14,642 nt of DNA from Phycisphaerae bacterium (GTDB lineage: Bacteria; Planctomycetota; Phycisphaerae; Tepidisphaerales; Tepidisphaeraceae), in the NCBI GenBank assembly GCA_014380825.1, contig JACMJD010000764.1, forward strand, positions 1 through 14,642, given 5' to 3'. Below, in pieces: positions 7,760 to 14,642 of the stretch; positions within the stretch are counted from its first letter, which is position 1; every line of letters begins with the position of its first letter. The position numbers and the translations under genes are program-made. The notes under the pieces were generated by a model. The model was given only the letters and a program-made list of their open reading frames with translations, was not told where the DNA came from and searched no databases.

Positions 7760-7764
7760 GGAGA
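7760..7764 (+). promoter_or_regulatory. Ribosome binding site for the first amylase
   Basis: GGAGA lies 10-11 bases before ATG 7775. The in-frame GTG at 7748 lies inside the hairpin stem, has no ribosome site and would add nine residues before a normal signal peptide, so ATG 7775 is preferred. Confidence 0.55.
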
Positions 7765-7774
7765 AACCAAGTCC

Positions 7775-10700
7775 ATGCAAAGCGCTAGTTCTTGTGCACG
7801 ATCGACGAAGCTGCGCGCCGCCACGCTGTCGGCCGTTGCTTCATTAATGATCGGCTTTAGCGCTGCGCCCGTCGCGCGCGGCGCGGATGTGTCGCCGCCG
7901 GTCATCATGCAGTGGTTCGAATCGAGCTGGAAGACGATGCAGCGCCGCACGCCGGACTTGTTTAACGCCGGCTACGGCGCCGTCTGGACGCCTCCGCCCG
8001 GCCGCGCGCTGTACGACGATCAGGGCGGCGGGATCGGATACAACCTGTACGACCGCTTCGATCTCGGCAAGGCGAACGATCCGACGCTTTACGGCACCGA
8101 GCGCGGCTATCGATCTCTGGTCAAATCCGTTCAGAAGATGAACGGCGATGTGTACGTCGATTACATCCACCATCACGTCGGCGCGTGGGACGTGCCCGGC
8201 TACACCGGGTGGGGCGGCTTCACGCCAACCAAGTCGATTCAAGATCGCAGCGATTATCCCGGCTTCGAACTGAGCGATCCCTACGTCGGCGCCAATTCGT
8301 TCAACCCGAACTACCGCAATCTGCCCGGACAGCGCGACAGCTATCCGGATGCGCCGCCCGTGAATGACGGGAACACGCCGCAGTATCAATATCAATATCG
8401 ATTGGCGCACCTGATCACGATCGATCTGACGAGCACGCGTTCGGATGTGCGTAATCCGGTTCCAGGAAATGCGGACAACGTTCGCCAGGCCGCGAACGGC
8501 TGGGCGATCGGGACCAGCACGCTGCTGCCAAACGGCAAGCCCGGCGCGAGCACGATCGTTCGCCGCGCGAACACGCCTGATGCGAACAACGCGCGATACT
8601 ACCCCGACCAAAATCTCCCCGGCATCACCGTGACCGATCCTGCAACCGGCGGCGGCACGTACACGATCTATCCGTACAACCAGAACAACCCGCTCGCCGG
8701 CGATGCGACCAGCGAAACGAACGCCGGCTACATGATGCGCTACGCGCAGTGGCTGGTAAACGACATCGGCGTGGACGGTTTGCGCATCGACGCCGCTCGT
8801 CACGTGCCGTACGGACAAACCGGCGACGCGTACAACCCGGCGAATCTCAACATGCCCGCGCTCGTCGATCGCGCGACGTTTCGCCAATCGACACGCCTGA
8901 ATCTCGACGGCTCGCAGCGAACCGTCTTCAACTTTCAGGAAGTCTTCAGCGGCGACAAGAACCTTCTTCAGACGTTCACGCGCAAAGACATCAACCCGGC
9001 CACGCCGAACGTCGTCGGTGGAAATCGCGACGTGCTGGATTTCCCGATGTGGTTCGCGATGCGCGGCAACATGACCGGCAACGGCACGCGCAACAACTGG
9101 TACAACCTGCGCAACGCCTCGCAGGACATCAACGACGACGGCCTGGCGAACAACGGTTCGCAGGCGATCGGGTTCGTGATCAATCACGACGACGGCAAAG
9201 GGAACATCAACGATCAGCAGAACGATTACATCGTGCTGGATAATGTCGCGCACGCGTGGATCCTGATGAGGCCGGGCAACGCGTACGTGTTCAATAACGC
9301 GCACGAGTTCGATCGCGCCGGCAACAACGAATTCTTCCTCAAGGATGGTCGCGGCGATGCGCTGGGCGGGTTGTACGGCAACATCGTTACGAACCTGGTT
9401 GACATCCGAAATAGCTACGGTCGCGGGGATTTCAAGGAACGCTGGATTGATCCAGGTGGCAACAGCGCGGTCTATGTCTTCGAGCGCGAGAATTCTGCCG
9501 TCGTCGGTTTGAATGTCGGCTACAACCCCGGTGTGGCGACGCGCACGGTCGACACGGCGTTCGCGCCCGGCACGCACCTCGAAGAACAGACCGGCAACTG
9601 GCAGGACCCCAGCGGACAAGTCGCGCGCACGGTCACCGTCGGCGCGGACAAGAAGGCGACGATTAACATCCCGTGGAACAATGCGAACAACGGCAACAAG
9701 GGCTACGTGATCTACGGCCTGCCCAGGCCACGCGGAAACGTATCACTTTCGAATGTCAGTCAGACGATCGCCGGCGAAACACCGACGGCCGCGACCAACG
9801 CGACCGCCCGGCTTGCTGCGATCGATGTCATTACCGCCAACTCGTTCAACGTCACGCTGAACACGAACGCGGTGACGCTCAGCGACGGCTATCGCGATAA
9901 CGCCGCCGATGGCGATCGCGCGTACGTGCGCATCGACGGCGGGCTGGATCTCAACGGCAACGGAACGGTCGATTTCCGCAGCGGTGGCGACACGCGATAC
10001 GGATTCGAGAACTTCACGACGACCAACACGCCCGGCACAACCAGCGGCACCGGCAACGGCCTGTACGTTCAATCCGTAAACGCCGCGAACCTCAGCGAGG
10101 GTTATCACTACCTCACGACTCGCGCGTATCGCCAGCGCAGCGATGGCGGGCCGGATGTGTTCAGCGATTTCAAGAAGACGATTTACGTCGATCGATTGAA
10201 ACCGGTCAGCGCGATGGACAGCGCCGTCGTGCTCAGCGGAAACGATCGCGACGTCCGCACGCTCAGCGTCGATCAGACGGCCGACAAAGTCTGGACGTTC
10301 ATGAACCTGCCGGCCAATCTAACCGATGCGCAGGTCGTCGCGCTGACGAACGCCGGCAACGGTGCGACGGCGATCGACATCGATCTGTTCAGCAAGACGT
10401 TCGCAAACGTGATTAACGGCAACAACGCGGTGACCGTCGTCACGCGCGAGATCACCGGCAACACAAACGTGCAGCGCTTCGCCGGCCAGAATCTGCTGAC
10501 GACCAACGGCGCGGGGCTGGGCGATCTGAATCAGAGTAACGGCTACGAAATCGGCGACGTCACCGGCACGGCATACGGCATCGAATCGATCGTCTATCCG
10601 AACGGCTCGGGTACGACCAACTTCGCCTTCAATCCTGCGTCCGATCTGACCAACGACGGGTTGATCGACAGCCGCGATCTGTATGCGCTGCCGGTTCAAT

Positions 10701-11356
10701 ACCTCAACGTGAACGCGCCGCAGGCGGTGAAGACCGCCGCGCGAGAAGCGGTGCTTCGTCGCGGTGACGTGAACGACGACGGCGTGACCAACGCCAACGA
10801 CATCGATCACCTGCACGCCAGCTTCGGCAACACCGCCTGGCGATATGATCTCGACGTCGACGGCTGGCCCACGGCAAATGGCGCGGATCGACAGGATGCC
10901 GACGTCCTGATCCGCACGATCTTTGAGACCGATTACGGCGATAGCGATCTGAACGGTATCGTCGACTTTGACGACTACTCGCACATCGACAACGGGTTCA
11001 ACAACAACCGCACGGGCTGGGTGAATGGCGACTTCGACGGCAACGGCATCGTCGACTTCGACGATTACAGCCTGATCGACTTCGCGTTCAACACGCAGGG
11101 CCGCGGGTTAGCGCGAGCGATCGCGTACCTCGACGGTTCTGATCCAAGCAGCGACGGGATGAACACGCCGGGCCTGCAATTGGTGCAGCAGCACTTGGAG
11201 CAGTTCGGTCCGGGCTACGCGAATGGGTTCCTGAGTGCAGTTCCAGAGCCCGGTAGCGCGTTGATCGTGATCGGCTGGCTTTCCGCTTCAGCGGGACGCA
11301 GACGTCGAAACAAGGACTGTCATGCTGAGCGGCAGCCCGCGAAGCATCTGGCCTGA
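7775..11356 (+). CDS. Secreted alpha-amylase family (GH13) protein with five calcium loops and PEP-CTERM tail
   Basis: The 1193-residue exported enzyme has a signal peptide ending near residue 37. The catalytic (beta/alpha)8 domain spans about 38-540. Asp339 in GLRIDAARH is the expected nucleophile, Glu389 in FNFQEVF the acid/base and Asp472 in VINHDDG the third acidic residue. Region I reads D-Y-I-H-H-H (129-134) where D-x-x-x-N-H is usual. A beta domain follows to about 650, then two further beta-rich domains (about 655-945) with no family I can name. Calcium-loop sequences start at 957, 998 and 1034 or so, and the shared pair follows from 1054. VPEPG (1156-1160), a hydrophobic stretch and RRRR form PEP-CTERM, followed by an unusual tail of 15 residues. 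The last 12 residues are encoded by an intergenic repeat. The likely substrate is an alpha-glucan such as starch or glycogen; exact specificity cannot be read. Confidence 0.9.
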   Translation: MQSASSCARSTKLRAATLSAVASLMIGFSAAPVARGADVSPPVIMQWFESSWKTMQRRTPDLFNAGYGAVWTPPPGRALYDDQGGGIGYNLYDRFDLGKANDPTLYGTERGYRSLVKSVQKMNGDVYVDYIHHHVGAWDVPGYTGWGGFTPTKSIQDRSDYPGFELSDPYVGANSFNPNYRNLPGQRDSYPDAPPVNDGNTPQYQYQYRLAHLITIDLTSTRSDVRNPVPGNADNVRQAANGWAIGTSTLLPNGKPGASTIVRRANTPDANNARYYPDQNLPGITVTDPATGGGTYTIYPYNQNNPLAGDATSETNAGYMMRYAQWLVNDIGVDGLRIDAARHVPYGQTGDAYNPANLNMPALVDRATFRQSTRLNLDGSQRTVFNFQEVFSGDKNLLQTFTRKDINPATPNVVGGNRDVLDFPMWFAMRGNMTGNGTRNNWYNLRNASQDINDDGLANNGSQAIGFVINHDDGKGNINDQQNDYIVLDNVAHAWILMRPGNAYVFNNAHEFDRAGNNEFFLKDGRGDALGGLYGNIVTNLVDIRNSYGRGDFKERWIDPGGNSAVYVFERENSAVVGLNVGYNPGVATRTVDTAFAPGTHLEEQTGNWQDPSGQVARTVTVGADKKATINIPWNNANNGNKGYVIYGLPRPRGNVSLSNVSQTIAGETPTAATNATARLAAIDVITANSFNVTLNTNAVTLSDGYRDNAADGDRAYVRIDGGLDLNGNGTVDFRSGGDTRYGFENFTTTNTPGTTSGTGNGLYVQSVNAANLSEGYHYLTTRAYRQRSDGGPDVFSDFKKTIYVDRLKPVSAMDSAVVLSGNDRDVRTLSVDQTADKVWTFMNLPANLTDAQVVALTNAGNGATAIDIDLFSKTFANVINGNNAVTVVTREITGNTNVQRFAGQNLLTTNGAGLGDLNQSNGYEIGDVTGTAYGIESIVYPNGSGTTNFAFNPASDLTNDGLIDSRDLYALPVQYLNVNAPQAVKTAAREAVLRRGDVNDDGVTNANDIDHLHASFGNTAWRYDLDVDGWPTANGADRQDADVLIRTIFETDYGDSDLNGIVDFDDYSHIDNGFNNNRTGWVNGDFDGNGIVDFDDYSLIDFAFNTQGRGLARAIAYLDGSDPSSDGMNTPGLQLVQQHLEQFGPGYANGFLSAVPEPGSALIVIGWLSASAGRRRRNKDCHAERQPAKHLA
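10931..11254 (+). repeat. C-terminal module copy 3 (dockerin-like pair to VPEP)
   Basis: Exactly 108 residues, gap-free against the two upstream copies. Both loops are D-x-D-x-N-G-I-V-D-F-D-D. It is preceded in this protein by a further dockerin-like pair with a G.ADRQDAD insertion in its second loop. Confidence 0.87.
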
Positions 11357-11423
11357 CGTGCGAAGCTATATCCTTCGCGGAGTACGACTGGACTGAGCTC
11401 GTCGAAGTCCGCTCTGTATGACA
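11318..11423 (+). repeat. Small palindromic intergenic repeat overlapping a gene end
   Basis: The 106-base element begins TGTCATGCTGAGC and ends with the inverted equivalent (TGTCATACAGAGC on the other strand; 11 of 13 bases match). Inside, CCGCGAAG (11337-11344) pairs with CTTCGCGG (11373-11380), and GGACT (11390-11394) with AGTCC (11406-11410). TGTCAT-CTGAGC ends are, to my knowledge, typical of dispersed short repeats in high-GC environmental bacteria. The upstream reading frame enters the element and stops inside it at 11354-11356. Confidence 0.6.
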
Positions 11424-11433
11424 CGCTTTTTTT
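11318..11433 (+). terminator. Possible intrinsic terminator formed by the repeat plus seven T
   Basis: The inverted ends of the repeat are followed by CGC and then seven T (11427-11433) on the plus strand. Folding of the whole element before the T tract could stop transcription from the first amylase gene. The T tract runs directly into the GGAG ribosome site (11434-11437) of the next gene, so termination and initiation signals abut. Confidence 0.35.
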
Positions 11434-11444
11434 GGAGTTGAGTG

Positions 11445-14400
11445 ATGTCTGTTTGCAGATCGACTCGAACCATCGCCATCCTCGCGCTCGCCGCAAGCGC
11501 ATCCATCGCGCACGCACAACAATCCTCCGAGCCCGCGATGCTTCAGTGGTTCGAAGCGTCGCAGAAGACGATCGAAAAGCGCAGCGCCGATCTATTCCGA
11601 GCCGGTTACGGCGGCATCTGGGTGCCGCCCATGTCGCGGTCGGAAGATTCGAACAGCGTCGGCTACAACGTCTACGACCGCTTCGATCTCGGCCAACCCA
11701 ACGACACCACGCTCTACGGCACGACCAACGGCTTCAAGTCGATGGTTAACTCCACGCACAAGGCCGGCGGACAGGTCTTCTTCGACCTGATCCTCAATCA
11801 CTCCGGCTTCCGCGACAACACAACCACGAGCGGCGGCGTTCGCTTCTCGCCGAATCCGAATAATCCGGCGCAGCTTCACGGCGGGGGATATCCGGGCTTT
11901 GTCATGAGCACGCCCACGCTGCCCAACGGTGAATATCATCCCGCGAATGTCGGCACGTACTCGACCAATCCACTCTACGACCAACAGTTTCGCATCGCCG
12001 GGCTGAACGATCTGGATCAGCGCGTCGAGTTGATGTACGTGCGCAATCCGGTGCCGGGTAATCCGGACAATATTCCGAATCCAGCAAATGCAACCATCTT
12101 CGGCCGACAAGCGAACGTGCCGAACGCGAACAATTATCAGTTCTATCCCGACACGTCGCTGCCGGGCCGGACGTTTACCGATCCGCGCACGGGCGGGTCG
12201 TATACGGTCTATCCGTACAACACCGCGAACCCAGCCGCCGGAGACGCGGTCAAGGAAACCGCGATGGGCTATCTCATGCGCAACGCGCAGTGGATGGTCC
12301 AGACGCTCGGTGTCGATGGCTTCCGCATCGACACCGCCAAGCACGTGTACCCGTTCGTGCTGGATTACTACGACCGCGGCGTGTTCCGACAGGATCTGCG
12401 GACCAACCTTGATGGCAGCCAGCGCAACGTGTTCTCGTTCCTCGAGTACTACGACGGGAACGCCGGCACGGTGAATTCGATCGTCCGCAAGGACATCGTC
12501 AACGGTTCGAACACGGTGGGCGGCAATCGCGACGCGCTGGATTTTCCGCTCTTCTTCGCGATGCGCGACAACCTGGGCGCGACGGCCGCGAACAACAACT
12601 GGCATCGCATCCGCAACGCGAGCGTCGATGGACAGGACGGCAACGCGAACGACGGCACGCGCGGCGTGAGCTTCGTCACCAGCCACGACGACGGCGGCAT
12701 GACGCTGAGCAACGTCGCGCACGCGTTCACGCTCATGCGTCCGGGCAAGGCGCTGGTGTACACCAACGCGCACGAATTCGGCGCGCGATCATTTCCGCAA
12801 GACGGGCGCACCGATGCACTTGGCGGGTTCTACGGCAACACGATCGCCAAGCTCGTCGACATTCGAAACACGCATGGCCGCGGAAACTTCGCCGAGCGCT
12901 GGCTTGATGACGCGTTCAATCCGAACGGCTTCTCGAACGTCTACATCTACGAACGGCAGAACAGTGCCGTCGTCGCGCTCAATAGCGCCTTCGGCAACAC
13001 GGTCGACACCCGCAACGGCGTGCAGACTTCATTCGCGGCCGGCACGCATTTGGTGGAGCTGACCGGCAACGCCGACGACCCCGCCGTCGATGTGAACGGC
13101 ACGATCCCGAACACGCTGGTCGTCAACGCCAGCGGTCAGATCAACGTCGCCATCCCGCGCAACACGGCGGCGAACAAAGGCTACGTCATCTACGGCCTGC
13201 AGAATCCTAAGGGCGCGATGAGCCTGAGCAACGTCGCCTCGACGCTGGCGGGCGAGACGCTCAACGCCAACACAAACGGCACGGCGCGCATCAACAGCAT
13301 CGACGTGATTACGGCCAACACGTTCAACGTGAACCTGAATACGCTCGCGATCACGCTGCCGGATAATTTCCGCGACAAGAGCGCGGATGGCGATCGCGCG
13401 TACGTGAAAATCGACGAAGGTTTGGATCTGAACAATACCGGCACCGTCGATTTCCGCACGCCCGGCAGCACGCGATATGGCTTTGAAGATTTCACCGGCA
13501 CGAACCTGCCCGGCTACAACCAGGTCAGCGGTAACGGCACGTACAGCCAGTCGATCAGCGCGGCTAACTTGAGCGAAGGCTATCACTACATCACGACGCG
13601 CGCGTTTCGGCAGCGCAGCGATGGCGGGCCGGACGTGTTCAGCGATTTCAAGCGCACGATTTACGTCGATCGCTTGAAGCCCGTGGCGGCCGTCAGCGAA
13701 TTTTCGAACGCGACGACGCCGCTCTCGTCGACGCGCGATTTGAAGATCAAATCGGTCGATCAAACCGCCACGCAGGTGAACGTGTTCGTCGATCTGGCGG
13801 CGAATCTCACCGATTCGCAGATCCTGGGCATCGTGAGCGCCGGCAACCAGGCGACCATGGTCGATCGCGATCTGTTCACGAAGAACTTCACCTTCGTCGG
13901 TCACGGCAATCATGCGATTACTATTGTGACCAAAGAAATCACAGGCAATACGAACATTCAGCGCATCGCGGGCGTCTTCACGCAAACGACGCGCGGGGCG
14001 GGGCTGGGCGATCTGGATTTCGACGGCGTGTACGAAGCCGCGGACGTGACGGGCCCCAGCAACAGCATGGAGCAGTTCGTGTACCCCGATGGAACCGGCG
14101 GAACGAATTTCACGTTCAACGCCGCCGCCGACATCAACGCCGACGGCCTGCTCGACAGCCGCGATCTGTACGGACAGCGCGATCGCTTCCGCACAATTGG
14201 TGCACCCGCTGCGGCGACGAACGCCGCAGTGGCCGCCGTGCTGAAGCGTGGCGACGTGAATCAGGACGGCTTCACCACCGTCGCGGACATCGACCACCTG
14301 CACGCCAGCTTCGGCAACACCGCCTGGCGATATGATCTCGATGTCGACGGCTGGCCGACGCCGAGCGGCGCGGATCGACAGGATGCGGATGTGCTGATCC

Positions 14401-14642
14401 GCACGATCTTCGAGACCGACTACGGCGACAGCGATCTGAACGGCATCGTCGACTTCGACGACTATTCGCACATTGACAACGGCTTCAACAACAACAGCAC
14501 CGGCTGGGCGAACGGCGACTTCGACGGCAACGGCGTGGTCGACTTCGATGACTACTCGCTGATCGATCTGACCTTCAACAACCAAAGCCGTGGCGTGGCG
14601 CGCGCGATGGCGTATCTGGATGGCAGCGATCCAAGCAGCCAC
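11445..14642 (+). CDS. Secreted alpha-amylase family (GH13) protein, paralogue of the upstream gene; cut by window end
   Basis: The frame is open from ATG 11445, seven bases after GGAG, to the last base, giving 1066 residues so far. The signal peptide ends near residue 24 (IAHA then QQ). The GH13 motifs are all present: Asp114...Asn118-His119 (region I), Asp296 nucleophile in GFRIDTAKH, Glu334 in FSFLEYYDG and Asp415 in TSHDDGG. The two post-catalytic beta domains match those of the gene at 7775. Calcium loops begin at Asp896 (DINADGLLDSRD), Asp937 (DVNQDGFTTVAD), about 973, and then the shared pair from 993. By alignment the VPEP motif is expected about 85-100 bases beyond the window. The catalytic domain is shorter and clearly diverged from the neighbour. 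Alpha-glucan hydrolysis outside the cytoplasm is the likely role; linkage and product are unknown. Confidence 0.9.
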   Translation, partial: MSVCRSTRTIAILALAASASIAHAQQSSEPAMLQWFEASQKTIEKRSADLFRAGYGGIWVPPMSRSEDSNSVGYNVYDRFDLGQPNDTTLYGTTNGFKSMVNSTHKAGGQVFFDLILNHSGFRDNTTTSGGVRFSPNPNNPAQLHGGGYPGFVMSTPTLPNGEYHPANVGTYSTNPLYDQQFRIAGLNDLDQRVELMYVRNPVPGNPDNIPNPANATIFGRQANVPNANNYQFYPDTSLPGRTFTDPRTGGSYTVYPYNTANPAAGDAVKETAMGYLMRNAQWMVQTLGVDGFRIDTAKHVYPFVLDYYDRGVFRQDLRTNLDGSQRNVFSFLEYYDGNAGTVNSIVRKDIVNGSNTVGGNRDALDFPLFFAMRDNLGATAANNNWHRIRNASVDGQDGNANDGTRGVSFVTSHDDGGMTLSNVAHAFTLMRPGKALVYTNAHEFGARSFPQDGRTDALGGFYGNTIAKLVDIRNTHGRGNFAERWLDDAFNPNGFSNVYIYERQNSAVVALNSAFGNTVDTRNGVQTSFAAGTHLVELTGNADDPAVDVNGTIPNTLVVNASGQINVAIPRNTAANKGYVIYGLQNPKGAMSLSNVASTLAGETLNANTNGTARINSIDVITANTFNVNLNTLAITLPDNFRDKSADGDRAYVKIDEGLDLNNTGTVDFRTPGSTRYGFEDFTGTNLPGYNQVSGNGTYSQSISAANLSEGYHYITTRAFRQRSDGGPDVFSDFKRTIYVDRLKPVAAVSEFSNATTPLSSTRDLKIKSVDQTATQVNVFVDLAANLTDSQILGIVSAGNQATMVDRDLFTKNFTFVGHGNHAITIVTKEITGNTNIQRIAGVFTQTTRGAGLGDLDFDGVYEAADVTGPSNSMEQFVYPDGTGGTNFTFNAAADINADGLLDSRDLYGQRDRFRTIGAPAAATNAAVAAVLKRGDVNQDGFTTVADIDHLHASFGNTAWRYDLDVDGWPTPSGADRQDADVLIRTIFETDYGDSDLNGIVDFDDYSHIDNGFNNNSTGWANGDFDGNGVVDFDDYSLIDLTFNNQSRGVARAMAYLDGSDPSSH
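14418..14642 (+). repeat. C-terminal module copy 4, cut by window end
   Basis: The first 75 codons of the shared module are present, gap-free against copy 3. The remaining 33 codons, including VPEP, would lie outside the window. Confidence 0.8.

Noticed and set aside
7844..9619. Long minus-strand open frame opposite the first amylase
   Set aside because: It lies wholly opposite a gene with all GH13 motifs. Its product is an Arg/Val/Ala/Asp-rich string without domains, as expected from the antisense of a high-GC gene.
11318..11423. TGTCAT element as a CRISPR repeat or insertion sequence
   Set aside because: A single copy in the window, no spacers, no transposase; it fits a short palindromic intergenic repeat.
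13029..14642. Long minus-strand open frame opposite the second amylase
   Set aside because: The same pattern of antisense shadow; its apparent internal repeats mirror the calcium loops of the real gene.
2575..14642. Cellulosome with scaffoldin
   Set aside because: Dockerin-like loops are present, but no cohesin or scaffoldin is seen here, and the loops depart from the clostridial pattern, so cellulosome assembly cannot be claimed.

Overview
The window looks like chromosomal DNA from a Gram-negative planctomycete, most likely of the Phycisphaerae type. This is an inference from three things: high GC content; lipid A genes that include an LpxC-FabZ fusion; and a run of large secreted proteins ending in dockerin-like calcium loops plus a PEP-CTERM sorting tail, a combination typical of planctomycetes. 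No rRNA or other marker gene is present to confirm this.

Region 1 (1-2441, minus strand) is a two-gene lipid A unit. A bifunctional lpxC-fabZ gene is followed 46 bases later by lpxA. LpxA adds the first 3-hydroxyacyl chain to UDP-GlcNAc, the LpxC half deacetylates the product, and the FabZ half dehydrates 3-hydroxyacyl-ACP. The unit therefore joins lipid A synthesis with the competing fatty-acid branch. A GC-rich folded element lies just beyond lpxA.

Region 2 (2575-7676, plus strand) holds two large exported proteins of unknown function, of 884 and 691 residues. Each has a signal peptide, a distinct N-terminal domain, a beta-rich low-complexity middle, a dockerin-like pair of calcium loops and a PEP-CTERM tail. 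The 371-base gap between them contains a candidate promoter, three near-palindromes centred on AACCGG and a leader that can fold in two exclusive ways.

Region 3 (7775-14642, plus strand) holds two tandem paralogous secreted alpha-amylase-family (GH13) proteins. Each carries about 400-500 residues of extra beta domains and five calcium-binding loops. The first ends in PEP-CTERM; the second runs off the window about 25 residues before its expected VPEP motif. They are separated by a small palindromic intergenic repeat that has supplied the last 12 codons of the first gene and ends in a T tract.

Taken together, regions 2 and 3 look like a surface or extracellular locus. Four different passengers share one C-terminal module of 108 residues without a single insertion or deletion among the three complete copies. 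The amylases suggest action on alpha-glucans outside the cytoplasm. No exosortase, cohesin, transporter or regulator is in the window, so sorting and attachment partners must be elsewhere.
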